NCBI GenBank assembly: GCA_900548345.1
Contig: URKA01000018.1
Coordinates: 1-60,201 of the forward strand
Direction of reading: 5' to 3'
DNA: 60,201 nucleotides
Origin: an uncultured Paraprevotella sp.
GTDB taxonomy: Bacteria > Bacteroidota > Bacteroidia > Bacteroidales > Bacteroidaceae
A model generated the notes under the pieces. The model saw nothing but the letters and a program-made list of their open reading frames with translations, searched no databases and was not told where the DNA came from. Shown here one piece after another: positions 17,737 to 25,008 of the stretch (its first letter is position 1; each line of letters starts with the position of its first letter). The position numbers were made by a program, and so were the translations under genes.

Positions 17737-18135
17737 GGGGTTGACATGGATTTGACAGCAGGATGGAATGGCATGTAAGCACGCAGAGGGTCGGTGATTT
17801 CCTCTATAATCTCAGTTACCAAAAATTTATCTGGCGAAAACAACTACGCTCTCGCTGCGTAATCGAAGCATAGTAGATTACCTTTATTTCGGCACCAGGT
17901 GCTGAAACGAGACATCACCCGGAAGCTGTTGCTCCGAAGCGTTCCGAACAGGTGGTGCAGCCAAATCGGGGATAGTCGCAGGCGGCCTTGCACCTGCGAT
18001 GAAAATGTAAAGGATAAGGTACAGGTCGGGTAGTCCGGGTCTTGTCTGTACACGAAAACCCTAAGCCGGAATAAGCGTGTAGAAAGCATACGGTTTCCCT
18101 GTTTGGACGAGGGTTCGATTCCCTCCAGCTCCACC
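17737..18135 (+). ncRNA. ssrA: Transfer-messenger RNA (tmRNA)
   Basis: It rescues stalled ribosomes by acting as tRNA-Ala and then as mRNA. The 5' end GGGGTTG pairs with CAGCTCC at the 3' end to form the acceptor stem, and the T-arm has GGTTCGATTCC. The tag frame reads GENNYALAA followed by TAA (17833-17862), ending in the Ala-Leu-Ala-Ala proteolysis signal. The total of about 399 nt fits Bacteroides tmRNA. The encoded end is CCACCT, so the final CCA is not complete in the DNA. The polysaccharide locus begins about 220 bp away on the other strand. Confidence 0.95.
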
Positions 18136-18151
18136 TATCGGTTTATTTATC

Positions 18152-18210
18152 TGGCGAAGAAGACAGTCACGGAGATGCCACGCGGTCATCCGCCTTTCTT
18201 TTCTTCGCCA
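18152..18210 (+). other. Stem-loop between ssrA and the AICAR formyltransferase gene
   Basis: TGGCGAAGAA (18152-18161) pairs perfectly with TTCTTCGCCA (18201-18210) around a loop of about 39 nt. It may be the tmRNA terminator, although no T-run follows, or a leader structure for the gene that starts 16 nt later. Confidence 0.35.
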
Positions 18211-18225
18211 TGCTTATTGTAGATT

Positions 18226-19407
18226 ATGAAAGAATTAGCTTTAAAGTACGGATGCAATCCGAATCAGAAGCCCTCCCGCATCTTCATGGAGGAGGGTGAG
18301 TTGCCCATCGAAGTGTTGAACGGACGACCGGGTTATATCAACTTTCTCGATGCACTGAACAGCTGGCAATTGGTCAAGGAACTGAAAGAAGCCACCGGCC
18401 TGCCTGCTGCCGCGTCGTTCAAACACGTGTCTCCCGCCGGAGCCGCCGTAGGCCTGCCGTTGAGTGACACGCTGAAGAAAATCTATTTTGTCGATGATAT
18501 CCAACTTCCCCTATCTCCCATCGCATGCGCGTATGCCCGTGCCAGAGGAGCCGACCGCATGTCGAGCTATGGTGACTTCATTGCCTTGAGCGACACCTGC
18601 GACGAAGCAACGGCACTGCTCATCAAACGTGAAGTCAGCGACGGCGTCATCGCCCCCGACTACACGGAAGAAGCCCTGCAAATCCTGCGCGAGAAACGCA
18701 AGGGGACATACAATGTCATCAAGATTGACCCGACATACGTTCCCGCCCCTATCGAACGCAAACAGGTGTTCGGTATCACCTTCGAACAGGGACGCAATGA
18801 AATCAAGCTGAACGACCCGGCCTTGTTCGACAACATTCCGACTGCCAACAAGACATTCCCCGAAGAGGCAAAACGCGACCTCATGATTGCCCTCATCACG
18901 CTGAAATATACACAAAGCAACTCTGTATGTTATGTGAAAGACGGACAAGCCATCGGTATCGGTGCCGGCCAGCAAAGCCGCATCCATTGTACCCGCCTCG
19001 CAGGCAACAAAGCCGACATCTGGTGGTTGCGCCAACACCCGAAGGTGATGAACCTGCCATTCGTGGAGAAGATACGCCGCGCCGACCGCGACAACACCAT
19101 CGACATCTACATCAGCGACGACTATATGGATGTGCTGGCGGAAGGAGAATGGCAGAAATTCTTCAGCCGGAAGCCGGAACCGCTCACCCGTGAAGAGAAA
19201 AAAGAATGGATTGCCCGCAATACCAAAGTTTCCTTGGGCTCGGATGCATTCTTCCCCTTTGGCGACAACATTGAACGTGCACACAAGAGCGGAGTGGAAT
19301 ATGTGGCGCAAGCCGGAGGAAGCGTACGCGACGACCATGTCATTGAGACATGTGACAAATACGGCATCGCCATGGCATTTACCGGTGTCCGCCTGTTCCA
19401 CCATTAA
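18226..19407 (+). CDS. Stand-alone AICAR formyltransferase (purine biosynthesis)
   Basis: A 393-residue protein that matches the C-terminal transformylase half of PurH: KYGCNPNQKPSRI at the start, FKHVSPAGAAVG with the catalytic Lys-His, and QSNSVCYVKDGQAIGIGAGQQSR. It should convert AICAR to formyl-AICAR with 10-formyl-THF. The IMP cyclohydrolase half is absent, so the last step needs another enzyme. It is probably annotated as phosphoribosylaminoimidazolecarboxamide formyltransferase in related genomes. A small basic gene follows 11 nt after the stop. Confidence 0.88.
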   Translation: MKELALKYGCNPNQKPSRIFMEEGELPIEVLNGRPGYINFLDALNSWQLVKELKEATGLPAAASFKHVSPAGAAVGLPLSDTLKKIYFVDDIQLPLSPIACAYARARGADRMSSYGDFIALSDTCDEATALLIKREVSDGVIAPDYTEEALQILREKRKGTYNVIKIDPTYVPAPIERKQVFGITFEQGRNEIKLNDPALFDNIPTANKTFPEEAKRDLMIALITLKYTQSNSVCYVKDGQAIGIGAGQQSRIHCTRLAGNKADIWWLRQHPKVMNLPFVEKIRRADRDNTIDIYISDDYMDVLAEGEWQKFFSRKPEPLTREEKKEWIARNTKVSLGSDAFFPFGDNIERAHKSGVEYVAQAGGSVRDDHVIETCDKYGIAMAFTGVRLFHH

Positions 19408-19418
19408 TTGCGGACGAC

Positions 19419-19634
19419 ATGAGACACTTCGGCGGAGACAACATAGACAAAGTGATTGAAGGGGGGATTGTATTCTCAGGTGCTCCGAAAAAAAGCGGAA
19501 CCAAGACCGACAAGGTGAAGACAAAAGCCAAGAAGAAGGCATATATCACCGGAGCACACGGTTCGGGGGCAGCCAAGATGAAGGCGGAAATCAGGCGCAA
19601 ACGGGCCAACCGCCACAAAAACAATGGCATGTAG
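19419..19634 (+). CDS. Small basic hypothetical protein
   Basis: A 71-residue protein, very rich in Lys/Arg, with no signal or membrane segment. The middle is KSGTKTDKVKTKAKKKAYI, and the end is MKAEIRRKRANRHKNN. Such composition suggests nucleic-acid or ribosome contact, but I recognise no family. It follows the formyltransferase gene by 11 nt and precedes the acyltransferase by 39 nt, which supports it as real, but short basic frames in coding-like DNA can be spurious. Confidence 0.45.
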   Translation: MRHFGGDNIDKVIEGGIVFSGAPKKSGTKTDKVKTKAKKKAYITGAHGSGAAKMKAEIRRKRANRHKNNGM

Positions 19635-19673
19635 CGTTAGCGCGCAGTCCAAAAACATGACCGGCATCCTAAG

Positions 19674-20738
19674 ATGACAACACCCACACATAAACTACTT
19701 GACGAAGAAACAGCGCAGCGGGTCAGGCACGACAATTGCTTTGACTTTCTGCGCTACTTCTTTGCATTCTCACTGGTCATCGTGCATTTCTGTTCCCTGA
19801 CCGGCACCGAACAGTTCTGGTTCGTATCGGGCGGCACAAGGGTGAAAGCCTTTTTCATCATCACCGGATTCCTCGTCGTGTACAGCTACATACGCACGGA
19901 CAACATCCGGAAATACGCCGAGAAGCGCATCAGGCGTATCGTACCGGCATACGCAACCACCATCCTGTTGTCTTTTCTCATCGGCATGCTGTTCACCGAA
20001 ATCCCTGTCACGGACTACCTGACATCGGGGCAGACCTACAAATACCTCATCGCCAACCTCGGATTCCTGAACTACATACAGCCGGAACTGCCCGGACTCT
20101 TCACCCACAACATATTCAGTGCCGTAAACGGCTCGTTATGGACCATGAAGGTAGAAGTGTTGTTCTATGTAACCGTGCCATTCTTCATGTATTTCCTCAA
20201 GCGGTACAACAAACTGGCTGTACTGCTGACCATCATCTGCCTGTCTACTCTCTACACTGAGGTTTTCCAATATCTGTACGACCACACGCAAAAGCGCATA
20301 TACTACACGCTCTCGCAACAGCTGGGCGGACAATTGGTGTATTTCTACTGCGGCACGCTCCTGCTGTTTTACTTTCAATCTTTTTGCCGCCACATCCGTA
20401 TCATTTTCCCCATAGCCGTCGTGCTCTACCTGCTGTGCCCCACTGTTGAATGGCTCTACTATCTGCGGCCTGTGACTTTCGCCTGCATCATCGTGGGCAT
20501 AGCCTATCACTGCAAATGGCTGAACTTTCTGCAGAAGTACGATAACATTTCATACGGAATCTACCTTTACCACTTCCCCGTCATACAGCTCATCGTACAG
20601 TTCAGGCTGCACGAGAAAAACATCTATCTGGCTTTTTTCCTGTCACTTGCCTGCATTTTGTTGCTCGCCACACTGTCGTGGAAATACATCGAAAAGCCAC
20701 TCCTGAGAAAGGACATGCCGGCCCGAAAAAAGGGATAA
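19674..20738 (+). CDS. Membrane acyltransferase family 3 (OafA-like)
   Basis: A 354-residue integral membrane protein with about ten helices. It has the family's N-terminal pattern NCFDFLRYFFAFSLVIVHFC, with the early Arg and the His expected in the active site, and GTRVKAFFIITGFLV. These enzymes usually O-acetylate surface polysaccharides or other glycans using acetyl-CoA. It lies across ssrA from the exopolysaccharide locus, so modification of that polymer is plausible but not shown. The gene ends in a convergent gap of about 740 bp. Confidence 0.88.
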   Translation: MTTPTHKLLDEETAQRVRHDNCFDFLRYFFAFSLVIVHFCSLTGTEQFWFVSGGTRVKAFFIITGFLVVYSYIRTDNIRKYAEKRIRRIVPAYATTILLSFLIGMLFTEIPVTDYLTSGQTYKYLIANLGFLNYIQPELPGLFTHNIFSAVNGSLWTMKVEVLFYVTVPFFMYFLKRYNKLAVLLTIICLSTLYTEVFQYLYDHTQKRIYYTLSQQLGGQLVYFYCGTLLLFYFQSFCRHIRIIFPIAVVLYLLCPTVEWLYYLRPVTFACIIVGIAYHCKWLNFLQKYDNISYGIYLYHFPVIQLIVQFRLHEKNIYLAFFLSLACILLLATLSWKYIEKPLLRKDMPARKKG

Positions 20739-21477
20739 TGCCACAGCCATACCACAATAGGATAAATCATTGAACTGCATTCATATATACACTCGGCAGG
20801 TGGAATAGTTTTTTGTATAGGTCAATTATGCCGACCTTTATTACCTCTTCCATAATAAAAGCATTTTAATTTTTGTGCAAAGGGTACTGTTTTAGGCGGG
20901 AGTTTGGTATGCTCCAAAGAGGAATCCGTAATACAGATACAGTCATTGCTGGAACAACAAATAAACTTTTCATGACGCTCTTGCAATAAAGCCCGAAGGC
21001 AACCGCGAACAAGTATAAATAAAACTTTTATTTTTGAAAATAAAAGTTTCAGTTACAAAAACAAAAGTTTTGGTTTTAAAAATAAAAGTTTTATTTATAG
21101 TTTCTGACCTGTGCGAACAGTTTTTATCCTTTGAGGGTAAGTACTTGTCATAAAGGACGTAAGTTTGGTTTGCGTGCCACAGTTTACCTCATCAAGCTGG
21201 AGGAATCCGTATCCTTCAACCATTTGCAACACAATACATCTGTGCACTCGACGAAGCAAACAAGAGATTCTTCTTGAATAAGATAGGAAGAACGTTGTGG
21301 TATACTCCCCGTATGCAGTTACAGGATTGTCCAGATGACATTGGAAACGAGATTACCACGGCTATGATAATGGCACGGAACAACTGATCATAAAAGCCGT
21401 TTGCATCAATGCTGTAAAACGCACAAGCAACATCCCTCCTTTCGGTGCCATCCCGAAAAGAGGTCTACAAAAAAAAA
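20739..21477. other. Long convergent intergenic region, mostly unexplained
   Basis: No convincing gene. An AT-rich inverted repeat lies at 21014-21099 (separate entry). To its right, 21150-21387 has protein-like stretches in two plus-strand frames (for example GLRATVYLIKLEES, then in another frame ALDEANKRFFLNKIGRT, ending in a TGA near 21387), which looks like an eroded and frameshifted gene. I could not name the family, and chance is possible. Confidence 0.4.
21014..21099. repeat. AT-rich inverted repeat with five AAAAGTTT-type units
   Basis: The outer arms, 21014-21035 and 21078-21099, are a perfect 22-bp inverted repeat (TATAAATAAAACTTTTATTT plus TT). Between them lie further AAAAGTTT units in the same orientation as the right arm. 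It sits in the convergent gap after the acyltransferase, and could be a terminator, a fold in DNA or a dispersed repeat. Confidence 0.7.
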
Positions 21478-22293
21478 TTATTCTGTCAGGAAAATACCGT
21501 TCAAGATGCGTCCCGAACGGATTCCTAAACGGCGCGCGGAAAAAAAACGGTCGGAACGGGTGTATGTACAGATGCCGGAAAGACGGATGCTTCCGGCACA
21601 TACACCGGCACGTTCCAAAGAAAGACGGTTGGCCGCCCACAGGTCGATATGCCACTTTTCCGGTACAACCGGCCCTGAAGCGGAACGCACCGGAAAACGG
21701 CGCGCAATCCTGTCCATAGGGAATCCGGCACAGGCAAACGCCTCATATACCTCATCCCCCACCTCGAATGCATCCAATGAAATGCCGGGACCTATCACGG
21801 CTTGCACGTCCGACGGTTCTGTCCCGTATGCCTCGTGCATAGCCCCAAGTGTCGTCTCCACAATGCGAAGCACCGTTCCCCGCCACCCGGCATGGACGGC
21901 CGCCACGGCATGATGCCTGCTGTCATAAACCAGTACGGGGATGCAGTCGGCCGTAGAAACAGACACGCAGACACGGGGCAAGTCGGTCATCACCGCATCC
22001 ACGTCCTCCAAAGCCGCGCCACGCGCAGCCTCATCGCCGGCAAAAAAGCGGTCGTCAATCCGCAGCACGCGGTCGCCATGCACCTGATGCGGAATGATCA
22101 GACGGTCGGCAGACAGCCCCAGTTCATCGCACAGCAATGCACGGTTCAGCGCCACATGACGTTCGTCATCGCCGCAATAGGCATTGGCATTGAACGTGGC
22201 GTAAGCGCCACTGCTATACCCACCGCCGCGCATGGTGCTGAAGGCGCATACATGCGCCCCCAGACTGTGTGACAAAAGTTCAGGTTTATACAT
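21478..22293 (-). CDS. pgeF: Laccase-domain protein PgeF/YlmD (purine nucleoside-acting)
   Basis: A 271-residue protein of the DUF152 family. Seen: HQVHGDRVLR near residue 66, VSVSTADCIPVLVYD with the zinc-binding Cys, and AAVHAGWRGTVLRI with the second metal His. Known members deaminate or phosphorolyse adenosine and related nucleosides, and the E. coli member affects peptidoglycan editing. It lies 9 nt after obg in a minus-strand run with hpt and adk, so a link to purine salvage is reasonable. Start at the ATG at 22293. Confidence 0.88.
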   Translation of the reverse strand: MYKPELLSHSLGAHVCAFSTMRGGGYSSGAYATFNANAYCGDDERHVALNRALLCDELGLSADRLIIPHQVHGDRVLRIDDRFFAGDEAARGAALEDVDAVMTDLPRVCVSVSTADCIPVLVYDSRHHAVAAVHAGWRGTVLRIVETTLGAMHEAYGTEPSDVQAVIGPGISLDAFEVGDEVYEAFACAGFPMDRIARRFPVRSASGPVVPEKWHIDLWAANRLSLERAGVCAGSIRLSGICTYTRSDRFFSARRLGIRSGRILNGIFLTE

Positions 22294-22302
22294 GCAAACA
22301 AA

Positions 22303-23478
22303 CTATTCTTCGCCTTCTTCCCAATCTTCCTCGTACTCGAAATCTTCAAGGTCTTCCACCTCGCTGTCGTCGATGTATTCAATTTCACCGTCCTCGCCCA
22401 TGTCTTCAAGTTCACGGTGCAAAAGGGTCATGTCCTTGTTCTTATGTACGATTCTGGTCTGGTCTGAAATAGCCTGTATCTTGTTGCTTTCGCTGTTCAG
22501 TTCCTTCCACAGGATATCTTTCAGTTCGGCAATGCCCTGTCCCGAAACCGACGAGATGAACACGCACGGTACATCAGGCAAACTGTCGGAAAGCATCCGG
22601 ATAAGTTCCTCATCCAGCAGGTCGCTCTTGGTGACAGCCAGCACACGCTGTTTGTCCAACAGTTCGGGATTGAACGTAGTCAGCTCGTTCAACAGGATTT
22701 CATACTCGCGGCGTATGTCGTCCGTATCGCCCGGCACCATGAAAAGCAACAGCGAATTGCGCTCTATGTGTCGCAGGAAACGTAGTCCGAGTCCTTTTCC
22801 CTCGCTCGCTCCTTCGATGATTCCGGGTATATCCGCCATAACGAACGACTGGTTGTCACGATAGGACACGATGCCCAGATTGGGTTCGAGCGTAGTGAAG
22901 GGGTAATTGGCAATCTTGGGACGTGCCGATGACACGGCACTCAGCAAAGTGGACTTTCCGGCATTGGGAAATCCCACGAGACCTACATCGGCAAGGAGTT
23001 TCAATTCCATGATAACGGTAAGTTCGCGCATGGGCTCTCCCGGCTGTGCGTAACGCGGCGCCTGATTGGTGGCCGTACGGAAATTCCAGTTGCCCAGACC
23101 TCCCCGTCCGCCCTGCAACAGCATGACCACCTGTCCGTCCTCGGTCACATCGCAGATGTATTCGCCGGTATCGGCATTATATACCACGGTTCCGCACGGC
23201 ACGTCTATGTATCTATCCTCACCGTCCTTGCCCGAACTGCGTGCCTTGGAACCGTTCCCGCCGTGTCCGGCAAATACATGTCGGTCGTAACGCAGATGAA
23301 GCAAGGTCCAGTAATTACGGTTTCCCCGCAAGTAAATATGGCCTCCGCGACCGCCGTTTCCCCCGTCGGGACCGCCGTTCGGCACATACTTGGCCCGCCT
23401 CATGTGTGCCGAGCCTCGCCCGCCCTTGCCCGACCGGCAATAAATCTTCACGTAATCCACAAAATTCGATTCAGCCAT
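22303..23478 (-). CDS. obg: Obg family GTPase
   Basis: A 391-residue GTPase for late 50S ribosome assembly and stress control. The N-terminal glycine-rich Obg fold covers about 1-155 (SGKGGRGSAHMRRAKY); the G domain has GFPNAGKST, DIPGIIEGASEGKG and a TKSD in place of the usual NKxD guanine-binding motif. The C-terminus is a strongly acidic tail (EDLEDFEYEEDWEEGEE) and not the OCT domain. It ends 9 nt before pgeF and is separated from adk by a 211-bp gap with a long inverted repeat. Confidence 0.94.
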   Translation of the reverse strand: MAESNFVDYVKIYCRSGKGGRGSAHMRRAKYVPNGGPDGGNGGRGGHIYLRGNRNYWTLLHLRYDRHVFAGHGGNGSKARSSGKDGEDRYIDVPCGTVVYNADTGEYICDVTEDGQVVMLLQGGRGGLGNWNFRTATNQAPRYAQPGEPMRELTVIMELKLLADVGLVGFPNAGKSTLLSAVSSARPKIANYPFTTLEPNLGIVSYRDNQSFVMADIPGIIEGASEGKGLGLRFLRHIERNSLLLFMVPGDTDDIRREYEILLNELTTFNPELLDKQRVLAVTKSDLLDEELIRMLSDSLPDVPCVFISSVSGQGIAELKDILWKELNSESNKIQAISDQTRIVHKNKDMTLLHRELEDMGEDGEIEYIDDSEVEDLEDFEYEEDWEEGEE

Positions 23479-23546
23479 ATATTGTTCCTTTAAATTAGAT
23501 ATGATAAAAACGTAGTCGTCTCTTTAAATGTACTTCCTCATGTAAG

Positions 23547-23664
23547 ATGGCACACAGATGACACAGATTAAACAGATTTCCACGGATTTTCTTCTTTTTC
23601 ATTCAATGAGATAAAAAAAATAAATCTGTGGAAATCCGCTCAATCTGTGTCATCTGCGTGCCAT
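23547..23664. repeat. Long imperfect inverted repeat between adk and obg
   Basis: Arms 23547-23589 and 23622-23664 are complementary over about 43 nt with about five mismatches, around a 32-nt A/T-rich loop. The arm begins ATGGCACACAGATGACACAG. It resembles a dispersed Bacteroides intergenic repeat and shares its start with the rny hairpin. On the minus strand it lies downstream of adk and upstream of obg, so it may terminate or modulate read-through. Confidence 0.8.
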
Positions 23665-23689
23665 TGTCCTCACAAGTTGCGCGGCAGGT

Positions 23690-24265
23690 TTACTTGTTCT
23701 CTGCGTCTATCACGGCAAAGATATCTTCAAGCATCTGTTCCTTGGAACCTTTCCAGGTAAAGGTGTGACGCATGTTTTCGTTCTCGAACCATTCGGCGAG
23801 CGGTGCAGTCTGGTTGTGATATACCTCGAAACGCTTCCGTATGGTCTCTTCATTGTCGTCTGCACGGCCCTGTTCTTTGGCGCGGTTCAACAAGCGGGCC
23901 ATCAACGTGTCCTCATCCACCACAAGTTCCACCATCATACCCATGTCGTGACCTCGTTCCGCCAACATTTTCTTGAGTGCCTCGGCCTGTGCTATCGTAC
24001 GGGGGAACCCGTCGAAAATCACACCTTTGCCTTCTGTCTGCGCATCGTAGGTGCTTGCCAGTATGTCTATCATAAGCTCGTCCGGAATCAACTGACCGTT
24101 GTCGATATATCCCTTGGCCACCTTGCCAAGTTCCGTACCGTTCTTGATTTCGGCGCGCAACACATCTCCTGTGGAAATGTGTCCCATACCATATCTTGCT
24201 ACAATCTCATCGCTATAGGTGCCTTTTCCCGAACCGGGGGCACCGAAAATAATAATATTCTTCAT
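23690..24265 (-). CDS. adk: Adenylate kinase
   Basis: A 191-residue cytoplasmic kinase that converts AMP and ATP to two ADP. Seen: P-loop GAPGSGKGT (residues 7-15), ISTGDVLR, the AMP-site FDGFPRTIAQA, and a short LID region (LLNRAKEQGRADDN), as usual for the Bacteroidetes type without the zinc-finger LID. The ATG at 24265 fits the P-loop spacing. It lies 35 nt after hpt on the same strand, so the two purine genes are probably one transcript. Confidence 0.95.
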   Translation of the reverse strand: MKNIIIFGAPGSGKGTYSDEIVARYGMGHISTGDVLRAEIKNGTELGKVAKGYIDNGQLIPDELMIDILASTYDAQTEGKGVIFDGFPRTIAQAEALKKMLAERGHDMGMMVELVVDEDTLMARLLNRAKEQGRADDNEETIRKRFEVYHNQTAPLAEWFENENMRHTFTWKGSKEQMLEDIFAVIDAENK

Positions 24266-24300
24266 TTGGGGTTATGATTGAGAGTTATTGATTCATATCG

Positions 24301-24837
24301 TCATTCCACAACGGTATATATGTCGCGCGTATTGCGCCCGAAACCGTCATAGTCCAAACCGTATCCGAGGATGAAGTCATTCGGAATCTCGAAACATTTG
24401 TAGGGGATGTTCAGCGGAGCCTTCAGTTTGTCGGGTTTGAGCAACAGCGTGCAAATGGATACGGAAGCCGGATGATAACGGCGTAAGGTGTCCAGCATGC
24501 ACGTCATGGTCAGACCAGTATCGACAATATCCTCCACTATCACGACATCTTTCCCTGCAATATCCGTATTCAACCCTATCATTTCCTTCACCGTCCCTGT
24601 CGAAGACTCTCCCTCGTAAGAAGCGAGCTTCACGAAAGTAATCTGGGAAGGCACCTTCACTTCGCGCATCAAATCGGCCGCAAACATGAACGCACCGTTC
24701 AGCACGGCAATGAAAACCGGCTCCCGCCCCTGCATGTCACGGTTGATTTCTCCGGCCACCCGTTTTACTTGCTTCAATATCTCAGCCTCAGGTATCGATA
24801 CGGCAAATTTTTTATCCCTTATCTGAATCGTTTCCAT
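24301..24837 (-). CDS. hpt: Hypoxanthine phosphoribosyltransferase
   Basis: A 178-residue purine salvage enzyme that joins hypoxanthine or guanine to PRPP. Seen: the PRPP motif VVIVEDIVDTGLTM (about residues 98-111), an early VLNGAFMFAADL segment, and FILGYGLDYDGFGRN near the C-terminus with the base-contacting aromatics. It is transcribed from the promoter within the 102-bp repeated element, whose -7 box ends 20 nt before the ATG. It is the first gene of the hpt-adk run. Confidence 0.94.
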   Translation of the reverse strand: METIQIRDKKFAVSIPEAEILKQVKRVAGEINRDMQGREPVFIAVLNGAFMFAADLMREVKVPSQITFVKLASYEGESSTGTVKEMIGLNTDIAGKDVVIVEDIVDTGLTMTCMLDTLRRYHPASVSICTLLLKPDKLKAPLNIPYKCFEIPNDFILGYGLDYDGFGRNTRDIYTVVE

Positions 24838-24855
24838 ATCTTTTTGCTAATTTTG

Positions 24856-24957
24856 TGCAAATATAGTGAAAGGTGGGCGCAGAGACAAGTGAAAACGAAG
24901 TTTTCTAACTTGTTTTTGCCGAACCGCATCCTATATTCGCGTAAGCAAATATAGTAA
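24856..24957 (-). repeat. 102-bp duplicated promoter element, copy 1 (upstream of hpt)
   Basis: It aligns without gaps to 40466-40567 (89 of 102 positions identical). On the minus strand it supplies TATATTTG (24858-24865) with CTTG 20 nt upstream (24886-24889), so it carries the hpt promoter. A second TATATTTG lies at the far end (24946-24953). The centre holds a GAAAAC-GAA-GTTTTC hairpin (24891-24905). AATATAG (24860-24866), CTATATT (24931-24937) and AATATAG (24948-24954) can form alternative helices. Confidence 0.85.
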
Positions 24958-24996
24958 AAATCTATAAGAGAACAGGGATAAAACTTCTATTTTAGT

Positions 24997-25004
24997 TATA
25001 TTTG
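24997..25004 (+). promoter_or_regulatory. -7 box directly before the nnr start
   Basis: TATATTTG ends only 4 nt before the ATG at 25009. With normal Bacteroides initiation a few bases downstream of this box, the mRNA would begin at or next to the start codon. No TTTG -33 box lies at 20-nt spacing. Confidence 0.55.
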
Positions 25005-25008
25005 TAGT

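Noticed and set aside
17844..18134. Open frame on the minus strand across ssrA
   Set aside because: It lies wholly within the tmRNA, whose acceptor stem, T-arm and tag are clear. Such frames are a common false annotation over ssrA.
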